From the NCBI GenBank assembly GCA_014529385.2, contig CM043970.1:49345898-49405897 (forward strand): 60,000 bases of DNA, given 5' to 3'. The notes beneath the pieces are model-generated. The model did not search any database and had not been told where the DNA came from. It was given only the letters and a program-made list of their open reading frames with translations. The position numbers and the translations under genes are program-made. Source of the DNA: Adiantum capillus-veneris (Eukaryota; Streptophyta; Polypodiopsida; Polypodiales; Pteridaceae). This document shows, one piece after another, positions 51,641 through 60,000 of the stretch; the first letter of the stretch is position 1, and each line of letters begins with the position of its first letter.

Positions 51641-53029
51641 ACTTTACCTCTTTATCATGGCCGGGAAAGTTTGGCTCAAGAAGAGGAGTTTTTGCTAACA
51701 GGAATTATTCCAAAGGAGATTCAGAAGTCTAAGAAGTATGGTTTTGTGCGTAGAGCATACATGTACAAATTGATTGGTGATGTCTTATACATGAAAGGGG
51801 CTGATCTTGTGTTGAGACGTGTACCTTGGCGAGAGGAGCTTTATAGAGTGTTGGAAGAGAATCATGAAGGCGCATGTGGTGGCCATTTTGCTCTAAAGAT
51901 CACCTTGCATAAGATTTTGCAAGAGGGGTATGTATGGCCTAGTTTGCACAAGGATGTTCACCATTGATGTAGGTCTTGCAATAGGTGTCAAGCATTTGGG
52001 AAGAGAGTGTTGAAGCCAGAGCTACGAAAAACCATTATGGCGTTTGATGTGTTTGAAAAGTGGGGGATTGATGCAATAGGCCCGTTACCTATCACAAGCA
52101 GGGGCAAAAGCTATATTTTGATGGCAGTGGACTATCTCTCTAGATGGGCAGAGGCTATAGCAGTAAAACAGATCACTGCAAAGGATGTGGCAAAATTTGT
52201 GTATGATGAAATATGTTGCAAGTTTGGGGTGCCATTAGAGCTACTTTCAGATAAGGGGCCAGGATTTAGAGCTAAACTGCTAGATTTCTTATGCACAAAG
52301 ATGAAGATTAGGCACCAGCATACCACTCCTTATTACCCGCAGTGTAATGGCTTAAATGAAAGATTCAATGGTGAGTTGGTACAAATTCTTTCTAAAGTGA
52401 CAGAGCACCAAGGAAAGAATTGGGATTTGGAATTGCCTAGTGCATTATGGGCTTACCGTACTTCGGTGAAGACAGGTACAAGGTTTACTCCATTTCATTT
52501 GGTGTATGGAAAGGAAGCACTATTGCCTGTGGAGGTAGAGTTGCCTGCGGTCAAGATGTTAGAGAAGTTGCTTGGGATGCCTAGTGATGCATTCAAAGAG
52601 AGGCTCTTGCAGTTACAAGAGGTTCAGTTGGATAGGATGAGCGCATTGGAGCATTATGGGCAGATGCAGGATAAGGCTTTGGCAAAGATAAATGAAAAGG
52701 TCAAAAGTAAGGGTATCAAGAAGCATGACTTGGTTTTGCGCTACATCAGTAAGCTGGACAACACCTTCCAAAAGAAGTTTCAAATTAAGTGGGAAGGCCC
52801 TTTCAAGGTAGTGGAGTGTTTCTCGAATGGTACATATCAGTTGGCTAACCTGGATGGGGTTCTACATAAGTCAAGGGTAAATGGATTGCGTCTTAAATTG
52901 TATCATGCTAGATTGATGATGGTGGAGCAGGATGAGCTGTCTGTGGAGCAAGTGATGTCTGTGAGGGATGAGGAGACCTGTGATGAGGCGAGCCTCATAT
53001 CTCTTTTTGTTGCTGCTGATCATGAATGA
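51641..53029 (+). pseudogene. Integrase of E2
   Basis: The linker and HHCC finger (ACGGHFALKITLHKILQEGY, then HH-stop-CRSCNRCQ with TGA for the E1 tryptophan TGG at 51,965) lead into an open 340-residue frame from 52,007. It has the triad in WGIDAIGPLP, LSDKGPGFRAKL and NGLNERFNGELV, and a tail LHKSRVNGLRLKLYHA. Only the finger stop breaks it. It ends at TGA 53,027-53,029. Confidence 0.9.
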
Positions 53030-53057
53030 TCTAGCAGGCTAGGGGATGGGCAAATTA
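53030..53057 (+). promoter_or_regulatory. Polypurine-like segment of E2
   Basis: ctaggggatgggcaaatta precedes the LTR. The purine run is short and interrupted, but its position is as expected. Confidence 0.55.
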
Positions 53058-54187
53058 TGTCAGGAGTTTTTTGGAGCAAGGGATTACGCATATGTACATA
53101 TACATGCATGGTGCATCAAATAAAGAATTGCCCATTTTTCAGAGCCAGGTGGTTACGTGGGGCCCACATGTGTACAGGTAGGACAGGGTGTACATAGTGC
53201 ATCTATTTTCACTATTACCAGTACCACTGTGTTTTTTCTACAATAAGGAGGAGTTGGTAGCGCGTAAAACTTCTCGAGGAAGCTATCCGCGGGCCGACGA
53301 CATGAGGTAAGCAGGTGCGTCAGATGGCATCGAGTGGCATCAGGAGGTCGAACGGGGTCAATACGTGCACGCGGAGAAGTATGGACACGACGTGGGTGTT
53401 TTCTTGTGATACTTATGCAGAAAGGTCATCATGAGGACCAATTTTTGGGGACACTTCACGTGGTTGCGCGATGCATTATTTGGAAAAACTGAGTGCCAGG
53501 TGTGCGGATGATGCAAAAAGGTGACAACTATGCACTGCGAGGTCAATTTTTGGCTTGTTCGGGGTCCGTTTGAGGTCATCTAAAAGGCCACGGTGCCCAA
53601 CTAATAAAGCTAAGTGTGGGAACTGAAAAAACTGAGAGAAGACCAGAAAAATCGTGGAGAAGAGAGGAGGAACAGCCGCAAGTGTGTTTTTGCTGTTTTT
53701 GGAGTATTTTTTTGGCCCTAAACTGGTCATCTGAGGTCGGATTTGAGCACTTTGACATTGTAGACTGGGGTTTTTGGGCGTTCTAGACGCAATGGTGCTG
53801 TCTATTTTGCCAAATTCCTCACAGATTTTCTGCTGTTTTTCTGTGTCATCTTCTCTGGTGAGTGAAGCCTCTGCTTAACTTTGTGGTTGTATCTGGTGTA
53901 TTTCCTCAATACTGTGTAAACTATTTGCCCCATTGGTGTTGGGCTGAGCTTCATTGAGTCTAAAAAATAGCAATTTGCCTCCTTTGAGCTGAATTGTGAG
54001 TGTGTATGTGTGAGTGTTGAGTGGGCAAGTGGGAAATCTCTCTCTTCTCACTCCGTCTGTGTGTTTCCTGTCTCGGCCAGGCTGGTTGTGTAAGCCGAGT
54101 GGTGCCCCATAATGTGTGTGTGTATCATCCCAAGAGTGTGTGTCGGGTCATTATAGAGGCGTTGTGTGTGTTTCCATCCCGCTCACA
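53058..54187 (+). repeat. 3' LTR of E2
   Basis: Aligns with 46,609-47,663 except for about 72 extra bases near 53,947-54,018. Ends CCCGCTCACA, followed by the ATGT duplication. Confidence 0.93.
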
Positions 54188-54436
54188 ATGTACGCGTGGA
54201 GATTTTTAATCTCAACCGTGGAAGTTCCTCATCTTGCGCGCGGGGGGGGGGGGTTGCCAGAGGAATGTTGGACCCAGACATTCGTTCATTTTCAGCTAAT
54301 GAAAATAACCCATGCAACATAACCCTCATCTATCGTTGGGTCGCCTGAACCCACCCTTAATGAAGAGCAAGTGTGAATCATCAGATTGAAAAAAACCAAA
54401 TAAAATAAAATAAAATAAAATCATCTTATCATTAAA

Positions 54437-54950
54437 AAACGGATCATGCCCGATAGAGAAGCAAACAAAAAACTCCCTAGAAATGCATATAAGGAGAGTC
54501 AAGGGGTTTAGGGCTATGGGACAACAATAACAAGCAGAATAGACTGTTTGGATACCTGTCTTCCCATCAAGGTTGCCCATGTTCTAATTGGGTCCTTGTG
54601 TTGGATGGTGACATGTATAGGTCTATTCTTTCATGGGTTCTAAAGCTCAATTGTTCTCCTATAAAAAACGATCGTAGCAGCATAGAATAATGAATTTTTT
54701 CTTCTGTCTATTTTGTCTTTGTCAATTGTCTACTGTCTTTTATTTCTTGTATATTTTGGTCAAGTGTCAATATATGGTTCTCTAAGAGGGGATATCAAAT
54801 TTAATATCTCTCTCTCTCTCTCTCTCTCTCTCTACCTCAGGGAGTAAGAAGGTGGCTAGAGGGCATGGAGCCATGGAATGTGAAGGGCACATAGATGAAG
54901 GCAAGAAGGAAGGAGTGAAGGCAAGGACAGAATGAGCAGAAATGGGCCAA

Positions 54951-55018
<68 letters not shown>

Positions 55019-56121
55019 AGTAAGAAGAAGGCTCAAGGACATGAAGAAAGGAAGCAAGTAAGGAGGAATTTTTGTAGATAAAGGAAGCTTGGGTGAGCTT
55101 CACCGTTTTTTTGTATCTTCAAAATCATTCAAAACATTTCAATTATCAATACAGAGTATCGACAAACGCACGAACTAAGGGTAGGCTAAATTAATTTGGT
55201 CTACCTTTTGTAAAAGGAGCTTAAACTCCTTAACCTCACGTAATTGAGTTTATGGTGCTGCTAACAACACTCCTTGACAAACGTGTACTGATTGTTGATA
55301 GTGTTAGTAAAATCAATTGGTTTCGTGATCCGTTTCTATTTTCACTCAACAATTACTCTATTGTGCAATGTGGCACACCCTTTCTCTCTCTTTTTTCCCA
55401 CATCTAGCACCCTAGCACTGACCTGGCTCGCCTTTCGAACCCAACTATCCCCACAACGAGGACCATACTTGCTCATCTTCCATTTCTCACTAGTGAGAAT
55501 CTTTCTTGCAAATTTTGCTTATCTCAAGGTGAACAGAGTCTCCAAGACAAGTTTGGAATCCAGGACAATCACAAAAGAATGACCATCACGGCACCTCACC
55601 ACGTTGCCATCCGCTTCCACCTTACAAAATGTTAAGAAAAAAGGAACCCCCCCCCTCCCCCCCCCCCCCCCCCCCCCTCTCTCCCCGCCTTCCCAATTGA
55701 GGCCTAATTAAGACGGCGCGACGACGACCCAATCCTCGCTCTGAACCTTTACCACCCCCCGTTTACACAGCTCAACAACAGTGAGCTATAATAGCAAACA
55801 ACAGCCAGGAAAAGGTGTCAATAAATCCAAGGGTGTAAAGGATTGTGTCCAACTTCAAAAATTGTGAGCTATACACGTGGAGATTTTTAATCTCAACCAT
55901 GGAAGTTCCTCATCTTGCGCGGGAGGGGGGGGGGGGGGGGGGGGGGGGGGGCTTGCTAGAGGAATGTTGGACCTTGACATTCATTCATTTTCACCTAATG
56001 AAAATGACCCATGCAACATAACCCTCATCTTTCGTTGGGTCGCCCGAACCCACCCTTAATGAAGAGCGGGTGTGAATCATCAGATTGACAAAAAAACCAA
56101 AAAACAAAAAAAAATCATCTT
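54437..56121. repeat. Tandem duplication, unit 2 (uninterrupted)
   Basis: It is collinear with unit 1. The spot corresponding to the E2 insertion (about 55,870-55,880, gagctatacacgtggag) is empty, proving that E2 came in after the duplication. It has longer homopolymers than unit 1: a C run at about 55,646-55,682 and a G run at 55,923-55,951, plus (CT)n at 54,806-54,832 and 54,954-55,017. Confidence 0.93.
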
Positions 56122-56691
56122 CAGCGATGAGGGCAAAAAATGTATCTTGGGGAGGGTATCCAGACACTAATTAGAGCCCTGTCTTGCCAAGGGGCTGCAG
56201 GTTCTACATGACAAGCAGTCTATGCTATACAAATTCCAGCTTTACTTCTCGATGATCATGGTGAGAAGCCACGATTCCCCCAAATTATGACTCACATGCG
56301 TCCTACTTTTCAATAGACGTTGGGTGCACTCTTTTATCTATTTTTAGAAATTTAGCAGCACTTGCAACATAATCTTCATCTTCATATCTTATAAGTCCTA
56401 CAAACGGATTGGTGTGACAACTACTTTTAAAGGATCTGAGCAGCCGTAACCCCTAGAGATGCTAGGCGGGACGTGGCTCTTAGCGTTTTGTGAACGTGGC
56501 TGCGAGCGGACACATGAGGAGTGGCTCATTTGGGTCACCACTTTTAGTTGCCCTATCACATTGGGACACATAGTAGGTAGCGATTCATCAAAGCAAAAGC
56601 AAATGTGGTCTTGCAACCTTGTCAGAGCGGCATACACATACCCACAAGTAAGGTGGGAGATAATCCTCGTCAATAAATGTGCGCGAATGTC
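56122..56691. other. Unassigned stretch
   Basis: No gene is recognisable. Frames on both strands at 56,398-56,767 overlap each other completely and lack motifs. The last 80 bases resemble 27,345-27,404 weakly, so family W may start here. Confidence 0.25.
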
Positions 56692-57154
56692 GCACGTGTC
56701 AATGCAAGCAATTTGCCGATACACCGCGTGCGAGCCACAAATGGCTCCAAGCACACAACAAACCTAAACTAGCAAGCTCAAAGATGGCGTTGGTGTGTCA
56801 CTCACCTCTCTACGCTTCTTGTCGTGGAGGATTCCTCGCCGCGAAGAAGAGGGAGACGCTGCTACGCCACGCTCAACCGCCTCGCCGCCGTCGTGCCGTC
56901 CCAATGCTCGATCGCACACACTCACTCTCTCTCTCTCTCTCACGCATACACACACATAAGGAGATGAAGAAGAAGAAGATGGAGATGGAGCAAGAGCACT
57001 CTTCAATTGCACAAATGAGAAAATGAGTGAATTTTACGTTTAGTTGACTTTTATATGACCTCACCCCATTCACACTTGGGCGCCCATGCTTAGAGTCAGG
57101 TACCGGGCTTGGTAGAGTCAGTTATAAGGTGTCCGTGAGCCGTGAGGGTTAACA
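56692..57154 (-). repeat. LTR-like end of W copy 2
   Basis: Minus-strand CATATAAAAGTC at 57,046-57,056 is the TATA box, as in copy 1. Shorter than copy 1 by an internal deletion between about 57,092 and 57,118. (CT)n here is only about ten units (56,922-56,940). Confidence 0.5.
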
Positions 57155-57166
57155 TGCCCCCCTTCC

Positions 57167-58450
57167 TGATGTAGATTCTGTCCTCGCAAGCTATTGAGTT
57201 GAAGCTGGTTCGTCGAGGTGGAAGAGCATTTGAGATGAATGTCCTTAGCCTTCTTCAGTCACTGCAAAATCAAACAACATTGGCAAAGTAATTGCATTCT
57301 CATATAGAATTAAAAAGCATATACAGTTGTAGGCAGACAATGTGAGTGGTAACATAATTTTAAACCATTTGTCAGCAATAAACATTAAATTGCAATATAA
57401 TCAAATGCATAAACAAATGTAAAGGTAAAAAATTAAACAAGTATGGGGTCGCTAATTTAACGGTCGAAAGGCACTAGAGATCGACTATTAATACCATGGG
57501 TAAGCTTCTTAATTTTCTCTGGTCAATTAAGTTGTTTAATCACGAGAGCCAAGTATTTCATGTTCGAGGGCTGAGTAGAGGCTATACCTAGAAGACCTTG
57601 TAGTTAAGCTACGATAAAAATAATCTCTCATGAAATCATCGCTTGACTGATTACCTTTTCTTTGACCCCCCAAAGTCTTTTCACAGTGATTCAATTTCGA
57701 TGTGTGTGCTTATTTTGTATGCCTTGGGTTTTTTGTTTTTCAAGGAAAAACGCCCACACTGGGAACCTCTAGGGCTCTAGTACCATAGGCGATACATGTG
57801 AGTGAAGTACCCAATCAAGCTAAGATTTCTCTTCCAGCTTAAGATTTTACAATGTGGCACTTTGATTTTTTGTTTGTTCATTTTCAACATTTTAATTTTG
57901 TAACTTTGGGGGGTCATATAACACTGATACACCTCCCCAGGCTCATCACACAAGTAAACTCCCTTTATAATACTTAAGCTAAAGGTCAATAGGGTCAAGC
58001 CCACTAGAAAGCCCTAGTACATTTCACACAATGCTGCCTAAATCGGATTAAGAACCTAAGTAATCATTGATTATTAGGAAAGCATTCCCCATGGTATTAA
58101 GAGAAGATCTCTAACACCTAACTTGGTCAAACTAGCTTAGTCAGATTGCTTGATTTTTAAATTTAGACTAGTGATTATGACAAAAAATTCATTGAATTTA
58201 ATGTTTGGTACTAAGCAAATGCGCTGAATATTATGCTACCAATCACAATCAAAGCAGGCAAACATGGATGCAAAAAGATAAGGGACAATGCTAATGGACA
58301 AGAAACACCTGTTTGTGTCGATGGTCGCGCTTGATTTGAAGTGTGAATGAGAGAAAGATCCCATGAAGGTTCAAATCCTAACAATAGCAACACGTTCTTG
58401 TACACACTAAGAAACACAAAGAATACCTCTAGGAGGCACATCAGTGGGAA
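57167..58450 (-). other. Internal non-coding part of W copy 2
   Basis: Collinear with 28,001-29,281. No convincing gene. An 87-residue minus-strand frame at 58,211-58,474 is partly shared with copy 1. Confidence 0.5.
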
Positions 58451-58528
58451 AAGGTACCAACACTTATTGAACACAAAAAAAAAAACATAAGGAATCCCAA
58501 CCTAATTATTTGCACTCCCCCTAGAGAG

Positions 58529-58951
58529 TCAAGGGAATAGGATATTGTAGAGATTGGGAGAAAACCCTAAGGCTAAACCCCTATCCTCGTCGTCGAGATA
58601 AACAAAGTCATCATCCATGAGACCATATGTGCCATCCGTGTAGTCATGTAAATCTTCTTCTTCATCATAGGTACCCATGTTTACTAAGAAGGTCACTAGA
58701 CGCCTATAGTCATCTTGGTCAAAAGGATAGGCTTGTGCAATGGGAGAAACGCTCTCTACTAAGTATGGATCAGTCGTGGTCAAGAGACGTATCAGCCAGT
58801 CTAACTCCTCAAAATTCCTCTCACATGCTAGCGTAATTACCAAATCCCATTCACATGCAAGCACTGGAAAGACCATGTGAAACATTTGTGAAAAGTAACA
58901 AGGATACCTCTCACCCAAGGCAGGAGTGGATGACTCTAGCGTACTAGCCAT
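58529..58951 (-). CDS. Hypothetical acidic protein in W copy 2
   Basis: A 140-residue open frame; I chose the second ATG (58,951; MASTLESSTPALGERYP) because it has a better start context than the one at 58,987. The middle has paired cysteine/tryptophan motifs (LACEWDLVITLACERNFEEL) and an aspartate-rich end (YDEEEDLHDYTDG, LMDDDFVYLDDEDRG). I do not recognise it. It lies 330 bases downstream of the WVPK ORF on the same strand. Copy 1 has unrelated sequence at this place, so this is either an insertion in copy 2 or a loss from copy 1. Confidence 0.45.
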   Translation of the reverse strand: MASTLESSTPALGERYPCYFSQMFHMVFPVLACEWDLVITLACERNFEELDWLIRLLTTTDPYLVESVSPIAQAYPFDQDDYRRLVTFLVNMGTYDEEEDLHDYTDGTYGLMDDDFVYLDDEDRGLALGFSPNLYNILFP

Positions 58952-59279
58952 GTCTATACACACAAATAGATGATGGTTAGAGTGCAAATATTACAAGGGT
59001 CGTGTTTTTGTGCATAATGTGTTTTTATGATTTTTTGTTATGGCTCTTGCTCTTTTACTTTTTTATCTTGTTTTTGTGAGTATAAGACTTGATATATACA
59101 TTCCCTAAGATTGGAGATTAAGAGGTCAGGGAGAAAGGTTGAGAGGGAAGAAAGAGAATGATGGATGTCAACAAACACTCCCCCCTTCCTTGGGTAGATC
59201 ATACCGTTTGAAATGATGTCGTCACCCTTTCAAACCAGTTGTTTCAAGTTGTTATAGGTGAAGGCTTTAACCAATAGTT

Positions 59280-59951
59280 TTAGACCGCTCTATACGTTTC
59301 ATCTAGTTGCAAGGGTGGTAAGGTACTCTCCCATGATTTTATTTGCAACATCGTTGTAGGTGGTGAACTTACAACGGGAGGTGTAAACTCTTTCTTGCTT
59401 GTATGGATATGTACAATGGTAGGTGGAGGTTGTGTCGAAGCTTCTATTTTCGTATAAGAACTACATGAAGAGCAAGACGTTTCATTTGCTTTCCATGTTC
59501 GTGAGCTAGGTGGAACAAATCGTTCTTTCTTTGGTACCCAAACTAGCTCTGGAGTGGGTGTGTCGCATTCCGTGATTTTTTCCTTTCCACGATCTTCAAT
59601 TTGTTTTGGAGCCACAGGATTGAGCTCACATGGGCCTGGTGACAAGTAAGAGCACAATTTACGTTTTGGCACCCAGATTTGATCATTTCCTTCATAGTAG
59701 CCTTGGGCTTCCAATAGTTTTTTAGGAATCCAACGCAACATTTCTTTACATTTATTTGGGCGAATGGGACGTCTCTTACCAGGCTTCTGTCTTTTAGCAT
59801 TGGCTATGGTTGCTAAAGAAGCTTTAGGGACCCACTTGTATGTTTTCTTTGTTATATTGGGATGGGTCTTGTGTATCTCAAGCTTTATTTTAGCTACATC
59901 AATTGAAGCTCTAGAGACTTGGGCTATGGGGACATATGACCTCTTCGACAT
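59280..59951 (-). CDS. WVPK-repeat protein of unknown function (family W)
   Basis: A 223-residue open frame starting at MSKRSYVPIAQVS (59,951). Four W-[VI]-P-K motifs lie at residues 40, 74, 93 and 138 (YKWVPKASL, LRWIPKKLL, QIWVPKRKL, LVWVPKKER) in a lysine/arginine-rich N-terminal two thirds. A cysteine/serine cluster (ETSCSSCSSYT) and a proline/threonine-rich tail follow. No knuckle, protease or membrane segment is present. The basic charge suggests nucleic-acid binding, but this is only inference. W-V-P-K motifs do occur in some plant copia gag regions, so a derived gag is an option. Confidence 0.5.
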   Translation of the reverse strand: MSKRSYVPIAQVSRASIDVAKIKLEIHKTHPNITKKTYKWVPKASLATIANAKRQKPGKRRPIRPNKCKEMLRWIPKKLLEAQGYYEGNDQIWVPKRKLCSYLSPGPCELNPVAPKQIEDRGKEKITECDTPTPELVWVPKKERFVPPSSRTWKANETSCSSCSSYTKIEASTQPPPTIVHIHTSKKEFTPPVVSSPPTTMLQIKSWESTLPPLQLDETYRAV

Positions 59952-60000
59952 GCAATGTTTTGGGTTTTATTTCCTTAAGAGGCAATATCTCAGGGACTAC

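Larger units (their letters stand above)
46609..54187 (+). mobile_element. Element E2: Tat-like Ty3/gypsy element without reverse transcriptase
   Basis: This is 7.58 kb with LTRs of 1,055 and 1,130 bases, a PBS of E1 type, a PPT and an ATGT target duplication. The order is leader ORF, gag with CCHC, protease, [RT missing], RNase H, second RNase H, integrase. Stops and one gag frameshift show modest decay. Apart from the RT gap it parallels E1 domain by domain. Confidence 0.95.
45197..54436. repeat. Tandem duplication, unit 1 (interrupted by E2)
   Basis: Without E2, the unit is 45,197-46,608 joined to 54,192-54,436 (about 1.66 kb). It aligns with unit 2 at 54,437-56,121 from aaacggatcatgcccgatag to aatcatctt. 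It contains two (CT)n tracts (45,565-45,617, 45,741-45,770), a C-rich run (46,406-46,424) and a G run (54,242-54,252). Its frames are not convincing genes. Confidence 0.93.
56692..60000 (-). mobile_element. Family W, copy 2 (continues beyond the window)
   Basis: Homologous to copy 1 at 27,405-30,310. On the minus strand it has a WVPK-repeat ORF (59,951-59,280), a second ORF (58,951-58,529), a non-coding-like part, a PPT at 57,155-57,166 (GGAAGGGGGGCA) and an LTR-like end starting TGTTAACC at 57,154. The upstream end is outside the window. Confidence 0.55.

Noticed and set aside
1-60000. tRNA, rRNA or snRNA genes
   Set aside because: I looked for A/B-box and T-arm patterns and for conserved rRNA strings and saw none apart from PBS sites that mimic tRNA 3' ends.

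Overview
The window looks like repeat-dense nuclear DNA of a land plant. The only recognisable host gene is the 5' part of a plant-type fimbrin (an actin bundler with introns) on the minus strand at 22,465-23,753. Nearly everything else is transposable elements, segmental duplications and simple repeats, especially long (GA/CT)n and (CA)n tracts. The species cannot be fixed from the sequence. A large-genome vascular plant is my inference from the TE nesting and from the possible very long fimbrin intron.

1-8,099: a broken hAT (DUF659-type) transposase, then a minus-strand LINE reverse transcriptase split in two by a short LTR retrotransposon (element D, 3,138-7,539). D has an exact AGATA target duplication, a PBS like initiator tRNA-Met, a PPT, a histidine/aspartate-rich repeat ORF and no RT. 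8,100-14,200: two related minus-strand chromovirus-type Ty3/gypsy remnants. Element B has gag, protease, integrase and chromodomain, but RT and most of RNase H are gone; element A is only an LTR plus gag. 14,663-19,367: plus-strand chromovirus remnant C, with a complete but frameshifted pol; its LTR is related to that of D. 19,368-22,464: unassigned DNA with degenerate tandem arrays and a copia-like RNase H scrap inside or below fimbrin intron 4.

22,465-24,100: fimbrin exons 1-4 and a CT-rich upstream region. 24,100-30,400: low-information DNA, microsatellites, and copy 1 of a family I call W. W has an LTR-like end with a TATA box, a PPT and a protein with W-[VI]-P-K repeats. 30,969-32,880: a decayed, divergent reverse transcriptase resembling Penelope-like elements, with its catalytic-motif region tandemly duplicated.

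34,126-43,375: element E1, a nearly intact minus-strand Tat-like Ty3/gypsy element with two RNase H domains. Its LTRs are very similar and it sits in a (CA)n minisatellite. 45,197-56,121: a 1.7-kb tandem duplication whose first copy was later entered by E2 (46,609-54,187, plus strand), a relative of E1 that has lost its whole RT domain. E1 and E2 share a small ORF just upstream of gag that I do not recognise. 56,690-60,000: copy 2 of W, with an open WVPK-repeat ORF and a second ORF that copy 1 lacks.

Together these regions show a community of autonomous-looking elements (E1, and C before decay) and RT-less derivatives (B, D, E2) that could only have moved with RT supplied in trans, if they moved after losing it. 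Stop codons in the decayed elements mostly fit C-to-T change, as expected for methylated plant repeats.
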